The notes beneath the pieces are model-generated. The model made no database searches and was not told the origin of the DNA. It saw nothing but the letters and a program-made list of their open reading frames with translations. The position numbers and the translations under genes are program-made. 64,000 nt of DNA from Lucinisca nassula (lineage: Eukaryota; Mollusca; Bivalvia; Lucinida; Lucinidae). Position 1 is the first letter of the stretch. Every line of letters begins with the position of its first letter. The stretch covers positions 710,501 through 774,500 of the forward strand of contig OY757011.1 of the NCBI GenBank assembly GCA_963580285.1. Reading direction: 5' to 3'. Below, in pieces: positions 10,307 to 21,559 of this stretch.

Positions 10307-11233
10307 TAAACCGAAAGTAGAAAAATCAGCTCCCCTCTAATGTTTTCATTCATAACATAATATTTTCACACATAATAGGTTCCCTCCAATTCTGTATCTT
10401 AAAGTGGATCTTCCTGGCATGTATTTTGTCACAGAAACTGTACAAATTGTAAGTTTAGTGCTAATTTAGGACTAACTGGGTGTATTTTATAAGTTTTTGC
10501 TTCTGTTCCATGTAATTGAAGGGGGGGGGGTACTTAAAAGCCATGTAAATCAGTTGTCATTGGTCTTTTTGGAAAGCAGACCTGCAGTAAATGTCTAAAC
10601 AGGAACACAAGAAAAAGAAAATACTCAATATTGAATATAACACTGAGGTTACTTGGCATTAGACAAGGGTCTCAAGCCAATGCAAAATTTCAAAATTGTC
10701 TCTCCGAACAGCCCGCTGCAATATTGTAATGAGTTTTCTCAGCCGTTGTAAGTTCTTACTGGTTGGGTTCATGTTACAAGATTTGAATAGATATATTCAG
10801 ACATTTCTCATGGCATTAAGGCATTTATAATCATTTTCATCAAGGTTTTGTCCCCAAAATATCCTCAAAATGCCAATTTTTACTGAAATTAGGGGGTATA
10901 GGTGTGAGAACAGCCAAAATTTCTAGCATGGCTGCTAATAGGACATGATTTAGTGCATTTTAGGATTAAAGTATTCCAAAGACATCTGAGAAGAAGCACT
11001 GATGCAAGCAGGTTTCTGGGTTCCATTCTGGAAAGAGGTAAACTTTACGCTTTTTCACAAAACAGGGTTTGTCCAGCTTTCGTCGTAGAATCTGGAAGGG
11101 ATAACTTTTTCGCAAAGTTTAAAGATTCTTTGTCACTGAACATTAATTATGCATGACTATATTATTAGATATGGTCTAAACTTGTGTTTGGCAATTCTTT
11201 TGGTGGATCATAAAGAAATTAGGGTTTGGTATA
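10307..11233. repeat. Array spacer S, copy 1 (927 bp)
   Basis: Non-coding segment starting TAAACCGAAAG and ending GGGTTTGGTATA, with a G run near 10522. It is present only between E copies in this window. Confidence 0.85.
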
Positions 11234-11692
11234 GGTTGCACTACAGTAAATAATTGGTCTTTATGAAAGCTGCACTTGCTTTGGGGAGAGCTTTCAGTAC
11301 AGAATTGAATATTCTGCTGCTTCTGATTGGATTTGGTGCTAAGCCATTATTTTTCTGAGAAGTATTATTGTTTATTAGAAGAAATATTAGTAGGTATTTG
11401 CTATTGTAAAATGCAGCTGATTTGAATTGAACTATAAAATTGTGCTGACTGGCCACTGGAAATGCCTGGATTTATTCGCTGCGGTATGGGTTTGTTGACA
11501 CTGGCTGCCAAAAAGGCCAAAATATGCCGCACAGCATACATATTTTTTAGCTTCTTCTGGAAGGTAAATGGTCAGCCTGTCAAATTATATGCCTCATAAT
11601 GGAAGCATTAGACTTGCTGAAATGTGGTAGAACATGGAATATGCCCCAATTTACATTGTGAGTAAGGGGATTTTTTTTACTGTAGTGCCACC
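11234..11692. mobile_element. Inverted-repeat element E, copy 2 (459 bp)
   Basis: Near-identical to copy 1, with the same 17-base ends. It is flanked by TATA (spacer end) and TAAA (spacer start), which could be an old imperfect 4-base target duplication. Confidence 0.85.
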
Positions 11693-12620
11693 TAAACCGA
11701 AAGTAGAAAAATCAGCTCCCCTCTAATGTTTTCATTCATAACATAATATTTTCACACATAATAGGTTCCCTCCAATTCTGTATCTTAAAGTGGATCTTCC
11801 TGGCATGTATTTTGTCACAGAAACTGTACAAATTGTAAGTTTAGTGCTAATTTAGGACTAACTGGGTGTATTTTATAAGTTTTTGCTTCTGTTCCATGTA
11901 ATTGAAGGGGGGGGGGGTACTTAAAAGCCATGTAAATCAGTTGTCATTGGTCTTTTTGGAAAGCAGACCTGCAGTAAATGTCTAAACAGGAACACAAGAA
12001 AAAGAAAATACTCAATATTGAATATAACACTGAGGTTACTTGGCATTAGACAAGGGTCTCAAGCCAATGCAAAATTTCAAAATTGTCTCTCCGAACAGCC
12101 CGCTGCAATATTGTAATGAGTTTTCTCAGCCGTTGTAAGTTCTTACTGGTTGGGTTCATGTTACAAGATTTGAATAGATATATTCAGACATTTCTCATGG
12201 CATTAAGGCATTTATAATCATTTTCATCAAGGTTTTGTCCCCAAAATATCCTCAAAATGCCAATTTTTACTGAAATTAGGGGGTATAGGTGTGAGAACAG
12301 CCAAAATTTCTAGCATGGCTGCTAATAGGACATGATTTAGTGCATTTTAGGATTAAAGTATTCCAAAGACATCTGAGAAGAAGCACTGATGCAAGCAGGT
12401 TTCTGGGTTCCATTCTGGAAAGAGGTAAACTTTACGCTTTTTCACAAAACAGGGTTTGTCCAGCTTTCGTCGTAGAATCTGGAAGCGATAACTTTTTCGC
12501 AAAGTTTAAAGATTCTTTGTCACTGAACATTAATTATGCATGACTATATTATTAGATATGGTCTAAACTTGTGTTTGGCAATTCTTTTGGTGGATCATAA
12601 AGAAATTAGGGTTTGGTATA
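11693..12620. repeat. Array spacer S, copy 2 (928 bp)
   Basis: As copy 1, with a longer G run and one G-to-C change near 12485. Confidence 0.85.
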
Positions 12621-13083
12621 GGTTGCACTACAGTAAATAATTGGTCTTTATGAAAGAAAGCTGCACTTGCTTTGGGGAGAGCTTTCAGTACAGAATTGAA
12701 TATTCTGCTGCTTCTGATTGGATTTGGTGCTAAGCCATTATTTTTCTGAGAAGTATTATTGTTTATTAGAAGAAATATTAGTAGGTATTTGCTATTGTAA
12801 AATGCAGCTGATTTGAATTGAACTATAAAATTGTGCTGACTGGCCACTGGAAATGCCTGGATTTATTCGCTGCGGTATGGGTTTGTTGACACTGGCTGCC
12901 AAAAAGGCCAAAATATGCCGCACAGCATACATATTTTTTAGCTTCTTCTGGAAGGTAAATGGTCAGCCTGTCAAATTATATGCCTCATAATGGAAGCATT
13001 AGACTTGCTGAAATGTGGTAGAACATGGAATATGCCCCAATTTACATTGTGAGTAAGGGGATTTTTTTTACTGTAGTGCCACC
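12621..13083. mobile_element. Inverted-repeat element E, copy 3 (463 bp)
   Basis: Differs from the other copies by a 4-base duplication (GAAAGAAAG near 12652). It shows that the array units have begun to diverge independently. Confidence 0.85.
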
Positions 13084-14010
13084 TAAACCGAAAGTAGAAA
13101 AATCAGCTCCCCTCTAATGTTTTCATTCATAACATAATATTTTCACACATAATAGGTTCCCTCCAATTCTGTATCTTAAAGTGGATCTTCCTGGCATGTA
13201 TTTTGTCACAGAAACTGTACAAATTGTAAGTTTAGTGCTAATTTAGGACTAACTGGGTGTATTTTATAAGTTTTTGCTTCTGTTCCATGTAATTGAAGGG
13301 GGGGGGGTACTTAAAAGCCATGTAAATCAGTTGTCATTGGTCTTTTTGGAAAGCAGACCTGCAGTAAATGTCTAAACAGGAACACAAGAAAAAGAAAATA
13401 CTCAATATTGAATATAACACTGAGGTTACTTGGCATTAGACAAGGGTCTCAAGCCAATGCAAAATTTCAAAATTGTCTCTCCGAACAGCCCGCTGCAATA
13501 TTGTAATGAGTTTTCTCAGCCGTTGTAAGTTCTTACTGGTTGGGTTCATGTTACAAGATTTGAATAGATATATTCAGACATTTCTCATGGCATTAAGGCA
13601 TTTATAATCATTTTCATCAAGGTTTTGTCCCCAAAATATCCTCAAAATGCCAATTTTTACTGAAATTAGGGGGTATAGGTGTGAGAACAGCCAAAATTTC
13701 TAGCATGGCTGCTAATAGGACATGATTTAGTGCATTTTAGGATTAAAGTATTCCAAAGACATCTGAGAAGAAGCACTGATGCAAGCAGGTTTCTGGGTTC
13801 CATTCTGGAAAGAGGTAAACTTTACGCTTTTTCACAAAACAGGGTTTGTCCAGCTTTCGTCGTAGAATCTGGAAGCGATAACTTTTTCGCAAAGTTTAAA
13901 GATTCTTTGTCACTGAACATTAATTATGCATGACTATATTATTAGATATGGTCTAAACTTGTGTTTGGCAATTCTTTTGGTGGATCATAAAGAAATTAGG
14001 GTTTGGTATA
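13084..14010. repeat. Array spacer S, copy 3 (927 bp)
   Basis: Same as spacer copy 2 apart from the G-run length. Confidence 0.85.
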
Positions 14011-14469
14011 GGTTGCACTACAGTAAATAATTGGTCTTTATGAAAGCTGCACTTGCTTTGGGGAGAGCTTTCAGTACAGAATTGAATATTCTGCTGCTTC
14101 TGATTGGATTTGGTGCTAAGCCATTATTTTTCTGAGAAGTATTATTGTTTATTAGAAGAAATATTAGTAGGTATTTGCTATTGTAAAATGCAGCTGATTT
14201 AAATTGAACTATAAAATTGTGCTGACTGGCCACTGGAAATGCCTGGATTTATTCGCTGCGGTATGGGTTTGTTGACACTGGCTGCCAAAAAGGCCAAAAT
14301 ATGCCGCACAGCAAACATATTTTTTAGCTTCTTCTGGAAGGTAAATGGTCAGCCTGTCAAATTATATGCCTCATAATGGAAGCATTAGACTTGCTGAAAT
14401 GTGGTAGAACATGGAATATGCCCCAATTTACATTGTGAGTAAGGGGATTTTTTTTACTGTAGTGCCACC
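14011..14469. mobile_element. Inverted-repeat element E, copy 4 (459 bp)
   Basis: The right-most copy. Its right terminus forms the outer boundary of the whole insertion, next to TGCA. Confidence 0.85.
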
Positions 14470-14705
14470 TGCAACGGCGGTTTGGAACCGGTTACGTAGG
14501 TGTGACGTCCGAATATGTCGATCCTGTCTAGCCGTCGAATATCGTTTACAGTTCCATACAACCTGTAACGAGTAAGAAGTCTGGTGAACCTAGCACGTCT
14601 CACACCAAAGCGCGCAGCGACGTCATATTGACGTAAACCGGCCTCCACCAACCAAACTGCTCGAAAACTCTGATGTTTGGAAAGTCTCGCCATGTTACCG
14701 TTCAA
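14470..14705 (-). pseudogene. Tc1-like transposase, N-terminal DNA-binding part
   Basis: The minus-strand frame begins MNGNMARLSKHQ and continues into a helix-turn-helix (G-L-R-Q-Y-D-V-A-A-R-F-G-V), as in Tc1-family transposases. A frameshift near 14545 moves the reading to R-Q-D-R-H-I-R-T-S-H-L-R-N-R-F-Q, after which the array interrupts the gene at TGCA. The sequence resumes at 9847 on the far side of the array. It is dead twice over, by frameshift and insertion. Confidence 0.8.
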
Positions 14706-15018
14706 AATGTATGAATTGTAAGGGGTTATCCCTAATGACTTTATCCCTAATGACTATACACACGACTTTCAATAGGATAGTTTTTTATACTCGTATGTAA
14801 ACCATATGTACCTGTGCACTGATTGCACGTTAAAAACACAAAAACGATGTGACTACCTTAACGTTTGGTTGAAACGTTCCAACAGGTTTCATGACGAAGG
14901 CTGGACGCCTTCCGCTAAAGGTAGAGACACCATTTAGAAAATATGGTCTTTCCTGGGCTCACTGTAAACACTGAAATTTGGTACTTTTTGGACTCAGTAT
15001 ATATAATTTGGCTTTAGA
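14706..15018. other. No clear feature
   Basis: A short direct repeat (TCCCTAATGACT twice, 14730-14755) lies upstream of the Tc1-like start. Nothing else is recognisable. This may be the non-coding end of the Tc1-like element. Confidence 0.4.
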
Positions 15019-15294
15019 CATCACGAAAACACACCCATATAATTTTGACCCCATGGAGCGTTTGCATAAAGTAAAACTGGGGTTTAAAGAGGTAAACCTT
15101 ATTTTTCTTATTTCTGCTCTGAAATGAAGACTGTGGGCACACGTTTGAACCGCCTCGATGAGGCGGTTCTAACGAGTGCCCACAATTTATATTTCGAGCA
15201 GAACTAAGAAAAATATCAAACTTTTCATCTTAAAAGTTTCGTTTTTTCGGCTGTTAACTTTGCAATGTATTTGTATAGGCGTGTTTTCGTTATG
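15019..15294. mobile_element. Foldback MITE, type 1
   Basis: The left end is CATCACGAAAACACACCC and the right end GGCGTGTTTTCGTTATG. The central palindrome runs GAACCGCCTCGATGAGGCGGTTC. Same family as 8208-8489. Confidence 0.85.
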
Positions 15295-15296
15295 GA

Positions 15297-15722
15297 GGTG
15301 TCTATAATTCGGACATGTTAACCTGGTATCTATAATGCGGACATGTTAACCTGGTGTCTATAATAAGGAGATGTTAACCTGGTGTCTCTAATACGGACAT
15401 GTTAACCTGGTGTCTATAATACGGACATGTTAACCTGGTGTCTACAAAACGGACATGTTAACCTGGTGTCTCTAATACGGACATGTTAACCTGGTGTCTA
15501 CAAAACGGACATGTTAACCTGGTGTCTATAATACGGACATGTTAACCTGGTGTCTCTAATACGGACATGTTAACCTGGTGTCTACAAAACGGACATGTTA
15601 ACCTGGTATCTATAATACGGACATGTTAACCTGGTGTCTCTAATACGGACATGTTAACCTGGTGTCTACAAAACGGACATGTTAACCTGGTGTTTATAAT
15701 ACGGACATGTTAACCTGGTATG
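15297..15722. repeat. 28-bp minisatellite, ~15 units
   Basis: The unit is GGTGTCTATAATACGG followed by ACATGTTAACCT. Three variants alternate at the variable centre (TATAATAC, TCTAATAC, TACAAAAC), called A, B and C. From unit 9 onward the order A-B-C repeats, giving an 84-bp higher-order unit. Each unit contains the palindrome GTTAAC. It starts directly at the right end of the MITE. Confidence 0.95.
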
Positions 15723-16314
15723 GTAAATGAGTTACATGTATTGGTGTTCGAGCCAGATATATTTCAGTGTATGTCAATATTAATGTCACAAAGTCTATTG
15801 TACGCACAAATTACGAAAAACACACCATCTACTAGATCGACAGAACGTTTAGACTGCCATTATGTTCTAATACATTATACTCTCCAAGGCATATAGGAGC
15901 ACAATAGAATTGTCAAACAGTCTATTAATTCTGTCGTGACTTTATGTCTTCTAACAATCACATGCCAAAGGAATCGAGTAGTTTTCAAAATCGTCGAGGA
16001 TATATCGAATGACTGTCATCATAATCAAATGGTTTTCAGATTAATGACGGGTACGACTGAATAGACCAGCGAAAGTTAATAAGATTTATTTTATGGATCG
16101 CCTATAAGCATTAAACTAAGACAAAGCTCCGTTCAATCAGGCTGCAGAATAGGTTTTTGGTTTGGAGTTTTCTATGTTTATTTATTGTATAAATGCACTT
16201 TGTGGCAGTCAGCATAATAATATACTCGGAACTATAATACTACTCGGCATCTTTCACTTCAGGTGTTGTAGTTAGGTGCTCTTGTGAAATGTTCAATAAA
16301 CGTTATACATTACT
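15723..16314. other. No recognisable feature
   Basis: AT-rich, no shared repeats or family motifs seen. Confidence 0.45.
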
Positions 16315-16545
16315 ACAACACGCCCATGCGACATAATACATTTTTTCACATCTACAATATGACTACTTTTCTAATGAAAATCCGTGATATTTTTCTTATT
16401 TATGCAGTAAACATAGGTTGTTAGTACTCGTTAGAACCGCCTCATTGAGGCGGTTCTAACGAGTTCCCACAACCTCCCCAGTTTTCTGTATATATAGTGA
16501 GATTTAGTGGGGTGTTCACACCACGGACTTGTTCACGTGATGTTT
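16315..16545. mobile_element. Foldback MITE, type 2
   Basis: Shares the central palindrome (GAACCGCCTCATTGAGGCGGTTC) with type 1. Its left arm, however, is ACACGCCCATGCGACATAATACA...CTACTTTTCTAATGAAAATCC, and its right arm ends CACGGACTTGTTCACGTGATG. Confidence 0.8.
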
Positions 16546-16598
16546 TGAAAGAGACGACTACAGCACAGAACTGTAAACGTGGGGTGTAAATGTGTTTT

Positions 16599-17055
16599 CT
16601 GAGTCAGACTAACTAGTTTCGACCAATAAGTCCTCATCACTTACCCGCGCGGCCCCCGCCCATCGGGGCTTGACGAAATATATGGGCTGCATGATGCTTC
16701 CACGCAGAGCTGAATCCGACCCGCATACGAGTACTGGTAAACCGTTAAGAGGATCTAAGCCTGCCCAGGCAAAGAGGTGCGCACGATTCGGACCGTCCAT
16801 GCTTATAAACCCTATTGGTTTCAATGGGCGATTGGGCTTGAGATGTCATTTCATCTCAAAGTCGGGTAAAAGTTCCACAAAATTGGAAACGTCTCCAAAA
16901 TGACCTTTACAGTGTTGACGGGGACGTTAAACCTCAAGTCAAACAAACAAAAACTTACCCGCAAATACTTAAAAAAATCCACCATAGAATCAATTTCCAA
17001 AAATAATTAGAAAATATAGCCCACACTTTGCTGAAGAGCAAGGTGACTTTTCGGG
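16599..17055 (-). mobile_element. Hammerhead-family repeat, split by a SINE
   Basis: The left part holds a decayed hammerhead on the minus strand (GTGATGA in place of CTGATGA, then stem II, GAAA and CTAGTTAG). The right part (16963-17055) continues the repeat body (GAATCAATTTCCAAAAATAATTAG, CACTTTGCTGAAGAGCAAGG). The SINE at 16649-16952 lies between, flanked by a 10-base target duplication. Confidence 0.7.
16649..16952 (+). mobile_element. SINE-like element (family B), full length, with target duplication
   Basis: Starts GCGGCCCCCGCCCATCGGGGC and ends with GTTGACGGGGACGTTAAACC and an (CAAA)n-like tail. ACTTACCCGC flanks it exactly on both sides (16639-16648, 16953-16962), proof of retrotransposition. 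The 3' GACGTTAAAC domain resembles the conserved end of V-type molluscan SINEs. No clear tRNA A and B boxes are seen in the head. Confidence 0.85.
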
Positions 17056-17261
17056 GCCCAGTAACGGTCTATAGGGTGTTCGCTAGCGCCGGAGCTCCCT
17101 ACGGCACGTTTGGTGTGTCCAAAGATTTTCGATCATACAAACACACTTACCTTTTATTTTCCAAATAGCTGCAAAATATATGGACCCAACACCAGTGTTT
17201 ATGATTCCGATACCTGCGCTGTGCCAGAGGTCCCTGAATTTTATACCACATCCCAAACCAG

Positions 17262-17330
17262 GCCTCCGTTGCCTAGTGGGTGAGAGCGCTAACACTTAAT
17301 CACTAAGTCTCTTGCGGCTGATGTTCCAGC
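17262..17330 (+). mobile_element. Possible tRNA-like SINE head
   Basis: GTTGCCTAGTGGGTGAGAGCGC resembles an A box with a D-arm. The B box is poor. It may be a decayed SINE. Confidence 0.3.
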
Positions 17331-17984
17331 ATCACTCGGGTGGCATGTGAGACGCAGTTTTTTCTCCGGGTGTTGTGTTTTCGTCCGCTCTGATCAACGA
17401 TTGGTTCGAAATAAGTGAAATAATCATTCATGGCCATTTAAATCAAATTCCACCCTACAGACAAGAATAGATTGATAGATTGAACTTCGATGAAGTTGAT
17501 GTCACATCTCTGCCCATTGCCCCAACCACCCCTTAAATGTATTTTGTTTGTCAGGAAGAAGAAATAAATATAGGAATTTCATCGAAAGACATACATATTT
17601 TCATATGTTGCATACAGAATTTTGCAAACAAGAGGTACCCAGTGTCTATTTATTTGAGGCAAATAGCAAATGGCTACGATCATAATGTGAGAAAAGTGAT
17701 AAGAAATGATATCACAATTATATCCAAAGCGCATGCACACCCTCATACCATTAGAAAAACACAAACGTTGGCACGAAACAGTTGGAGGAGTTGAGCTCAC
17801 AAGAGGTACACAATCTCTATATATTGAGGGAGAAAAAAAGTCCAGGGTGTGGAATAAGTGAAAAAAATGATCCAGCAATTATATATGATCCCACAAAAAT
17901 ATGAGACTGGGGACGGGAGACTCTTGGGCTGATCTTGCAGTTCTGGCTGATATTGGATATGGTATGAAAAAAGCCATATAATAA
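17331..17984. other. No clear feature
   Basis: A short near-duplication is seen (CAAGAGGTACCCAGTGTCTATTTATTTGAGG near 17630 and CAAGAGGTACACAATCTCTATATATTGAGG near 17800) and nothing else. The open frames here have no recognisable motif. Confidence 0.4.
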
Positions 17985-19095
17985 AAAAGAAGTGGAGGCA
18001 TTGATCAGGAATCGATACAATCAACCCACAGCTACCATCAGAGACAGCAAAGGGAAAGTAACCCAAACATGAAACAACATACCGTAATGGAAACATCAAT
18101 AGCGGAAAGCCAAAAGGACAGTTACTTTCCAACAAAATGGCCAATAGGCTATCGAAACACAAACACACAAAGACAAACCATAACAAATATAAACCGCGAC
18201 AGAAGAACCGCCTTGGAACGGTCAGCGGAAGCGAATTCCACCGGGGTGTGTGTGTGTGTGTGGGGGGGTGGCTTAAATCGATTTTACGTGGCCACAATCC
18301 TCACCCTTACTTCCTTTGCGATTTAGACAAATCATTTGTTCAGTCCGCATGAAGGCCTCCTAACTCATCAGTGTAACATCTCCGTGAACACAAAAAAAAA
18401 ATCAAACAGCCTGTTCGCTGGAACCGTCGTATAATCTGAGGCCTGATCCACCGGCTGGCAATTAAAGAGGGAAACAAAGTGGTCAATCGTTATTGGGTTA
18501 AGTACCATTCATGCACTCTGTCGAATAACATTTATGTTGTACCCAATCGTATTTTTATCGAAGAATGATTTTGCGAAATTGGCTGCTGAAGTCATTGCAA
18601 ATATATATTTTTCTGAATGTATATCCTAAGTCACCATAAAATTCGGGTTCCGATAGACTCTGTTGCAGAAGAGGTTTAAGTCCAACATTGAATTTTGAAA
18701 TTAAATCGGAATGACATAAAAGGCTTCGCGTAGTTCATGAAACCGATAACCTTGATTAAGAAGTTTAACAATTAACAATTTATTACGAGTGTTGAAGTCA
18801 GTTACAAGAGTACACATTCTGGCAAATCAAATAAATGGTAAATATAAACGTCAAGGGATGCCGCACGAGGAAGATCACTATCCAACGAAGGAAAATATAC
18901 AATCTCAAAATCAAAATCATAGCGTTTATCATAAATTGTGCAGGAAACAAACCCATCTACAGCAGATACATGTAAATCCAAAAACGGGGCATCGGTATCA
19001 GAAGAATTTGCTCTATTTAACTGATTTTATTACCTGGTCCACATCCACGATCGGACACACTGTAACGACTGATATCTTGATAAATGGTAGCAAGA
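17985..19095 (-). pseudogene. PLE copy: 3' tail plus decayed RT C-terminus
   Basis: The 3' tail (to about 18410) is followed by minus-strand coding remnants matching the naiad C-terminus (ACCGGCTGGCAATTAAAGAGGG, the TTTTATCGAAGAATGATTTTGCG block, TTACGAGTGTTGAAGTCAGTTA, CATCTACAGCAGATACATG). Frames are broken. Part of the tail between about 18408 and 18425 is deleted relative to the full copy. Confidence 0.8.
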
Positions 19096-19167
19096 AATGG
19101 AGATAGAATAACGTATTACATTTTCTCTACACAATATTATAAAATAACCACTTCTAGCGGTTCGTTA

Positions 19168-19437
19168 CGCTGACACGCCTATACAAATGCATTGCCACCT
19201 TTATCGCCGAAAAAATGAAAATTTTATGATGAAAAAATGTGATATTTTTCTTATTTCTGCTCAAAATATAGCTTTGTGGACACTCGTTAGAACCGCCTCA
19301 TCTAGGCGGTTCTAACGATTACCCACAATCTATATTTAGAGCAGAAATAAGAAAAATAGGGTATACCCCCGGAAACACCAGTTTTACAATATAAAAGTGG
19401 GGTTCAAGGGGGTCAAATTATATAGGCGTGTTTTCGT
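19168..19437. mobile_element. Foldback MITE, type 1
   Basis: The ends are ACACGCCTATACAAATGC and TATATAGGCGTGTTTTCGTG, which are inverted. The centre is GAACCGCCTCATCTAGGCGGTTC. Confidence 0.85.
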
Positions 19438-19697
19438 GTTGGTATTGACCCCACAGAGGTTTGCACCCAGTATTTGTTTAAGTTTACACGACCGGGCATG
19501 GGAAGATACAAGGGATCGCATAATGACAATTGGTTGCTCTGTAATCCGCGGTTCTGAAGTAAAAGCCTCTCGTCATAAACTTGTCAGGTTAGATGACGGT
19601 TATCATTATCCCACACACAAACACGGGTAAATATCTGACCAATAAAATGCAATAGAGTGATACAAAAACGGCCGATTATCGGCTTATTATTATTACA

Positions 19698-19990
19698 GGG
19701 TCACATATGAGGCTTTATTAGCCGCAACTACGTAGTATGACCCATCTTCTTTCTTATGAATGTTTTCATTGCTCTTAAAGAAACTCATTTTTGATTTTTA
19801 TTTGCCTTCACTGCAGCTGGTGTTGTGCCGTGTGGCGGCCGTAAAACGTCTCCCCGTACATCAACAATAGTGCAGTTTATATTTTACTTTTGGTCCTTTG
19901 AGATCAGCGTGAATATTCTGAGAAATCAGAAATAAATTATTGGTTAAGACTCATATTCTAGACAGGTTTTTAATTATTTGGACCCCTTTT
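19698..19990 (+). mobile_element. Hammerhead-family repeat with dead ribozyme
   Basis: The 46-base unit at 19698-19743 matches the intact ribozyme on the opposite strand at 6601-6646, but CTGATGA has become CATATGA and GAAA has become GCAA, so it should not cleave. Downstream it carries the same GGAACTCATTTTTGATTTTTATTTG-like, CACTGCAGCTGGTGTTGTGCC and GTGCAGTTTATATTTTAC blocks as 6539-6955. Confidence 0.75.
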
Positions 19991-20017
19991 TGATTTATAT
20001 CAGTCTTAATGTTAATG

Positions 20018-20108
20018 GTCGCTTAATGTTTGTGTTTATTTCCCTTTGGTGTCTTTGTTGGGTGGAGTAAGTTAATTGTATCGATTCCTGATCTTTGTTT
20101 TACATCTA
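20018..20108 (+). mobile_element. Naiad 3'-terminal fragment (young subfamily)
   Basis: Carries GGGTGGAGTAAGTTAATTGTATC and TCCTGATCTTTGTTTTACATCTAC, the terminal tail variant of the near-complete naiad. Confidence 0.75.
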
Positions 20109-20154
20109 CGTATTACACCTTCATATGCTTGTCCCTGTAAGAAAGACCAGCCGC

Positions 20155-20452
20155 CGGCCTCAGTGACACAGTCGGATGCGCGTCTGACTGGTGATCAGGA
20201 GGACGCGGGGTCCGCAACATTCTTTCGTGGAGATTGATCCTGAATTCTTTTCTACGGTCATTCTCTCCCTTCCGCTGATTCAAGAAGATCAGTTGTCAGT
20301 TTCTGGCGAAAGAATGTGCACTGTACTGGTTAACCGCTTATGTATAAGCCTGCCAAGGAAAGTGTTGATAGGTAAACTGACCGGCTCCAAAATGATCAAA
20401 ATAGTGTTGACTGGGCCGTAAAACTCGCATACAAACAAACAAACAAAGAAAG
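20155..20452 (+). mobile_element. tRNA-derived SINE (family D)
   Basis: The head CCTCAGTGACACAGTCGGATGCGCG is a degraded A-box region. The tail GTGTTGACTGGGCCGTAAAAC then (CAAA)n matches the 3' domain of family B. An inverted relative is at 21560-22480. Confidence 0.65.
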
Positions 20453-20689
20453 ACCCGCCAATAACAAGTACTATTTGCCTGCATTTCCAAATGCTAGGAT
20501 GCAGACAACCCCGAACAGAAACCTTGTCTTTTACAAAAAGCTGCAATGAATTATTGAGTTACTTTTTTCTTTCTAATATACATGATGTAACATGAACTAC
20601 ATGGCAATTAAAAATCTAGAATTTTCTTAATCTCATGCGTTAGATCCAAGACTCCCAAGAAAATTAGAACGAGTAAAACAAGGTCAAAA

Positions 20690-21160
20690 AGGAAAGGTCA
20701 CAATCAAAGAACGCAGCCATCTCAAGTCACCTTAAGAAAGTAAGTGACATGGAGGCACACTCAAAAGCAGCCAAAACATGAACGAACGGCACAAAGCCAA
20801 TTAAGAAATAAGACACTGCAAAAGAAAGACCACCTTCGGACGGCCAGGAGAAAAACTACTAGATGGGGGAGGGGTGCGGGGGCTTCAAATCCGGAGTTTA
20901 TGTGATTCCAACCCTCGTCTCCTCAGTTCCAGTGCAGTACCAAACATAATAACAATAACAAGGTGATCCGCATAGAGGCGTTCTATCTCAACAGTGATTA
21001 AAAATTAAAATAAAGTAAAATAGTCATGTAGAGTTTAATACTATCATGAATCAGGGTTGAGAACTCAACAACAATCCGACTTCAGAGCAGAAGAAAACCA
21101 CCAGTTAATCAGAAGACGTGAGCCTATATAGAACCTAAATACAGTGTCTACGAAAATGAA
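20690..21160 (-). mobile_element. Highly diverged PLE 3' tail
   Basis: Keeps the order of tail landmarks in mutated form: CACCTTCGGACGGCCAGGAG for the GGAACGGTCAG block, GGGGGCTTCAAATCCGG, CAACCCTCGTCTCC, GATCCGCATAGAGGCGT and AGAAAACCACCAGTTAATCAG. Confidence 0.5.
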
Positions 21161-21559
21161 AAGTGCAGTAACCCATGATATTTCAACTGTGTACTTTTCC
21201 CTTTGACATTAACCCATATATGATAATAGGGTCTTCCACGTTATAACTAGGAACCTGTCTATCTCTTATTATAGAGGTGCCAGATTTTGTTTTGTTTGTG
21301 TCAAGTTTTTCAAATATGTCTGGTTATCGTGCACAATGAGGCCTGCATTCTGTGGCGTCTGATCTGGATCTAAACATTTTGCCAACGTCCCAAAACTGGA
21401 ACGCTAGGAATACGGTATGAAAACAGTAGCGGCAACCTAATACTCAACTTTGAAATTTTCTGAATGCGGGAATGAGATGAAATACAATAATTAGCCACAG
21501 AGAGTTTTATTACCCAATCAAATAAACGAGAAGTTATAGAGCATTTTCGACTATTTCAC
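21161..21559. other. No recognisable feature
   Basis: No shared repeat or family motif seen. Confidence 0.4.

Larger units (their letters stand above)
9848..14469. mobile_element. 4.6-kb composite insertion: E-(spacer-E)x3 array
   Basis: Four copies of a short inverted-repeat element (E) alternate with three copies of a ~927-bp spacer. The outer ends are GGTTGCACTACAGTAAA (9848-9864) and TTTACTGTAGTGCCACC (14453-14469), inverted repeats differing at one base. TGCA lies immediately outside on both sides (9844-9847, 14470-14473). Removing the block plus one TGCA restores a continuous Tc1-like reading frame. Copies differ by only a few bases, for example G-run length, one 4-base insertion in copy 3 and single substitutions, so amplification is recent. 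No transposase is encoded. Confidence 0.9.

Noticed and set aside
9855..14233. Repeated ~71- and 67-codon frames in the tandem array as a multicopy gene
   Set aside because: They have no family motif or supporting signals; identity between copies reflects recent array amplification. A 4-base insertion disrupts one copy of the 71-codon frame without any sign of selection.
15297..15722. CRISPR array
   Set aside because: Units are contiguous 28-bp repeats without unique spacers, and the sequence context is eukaryotic.
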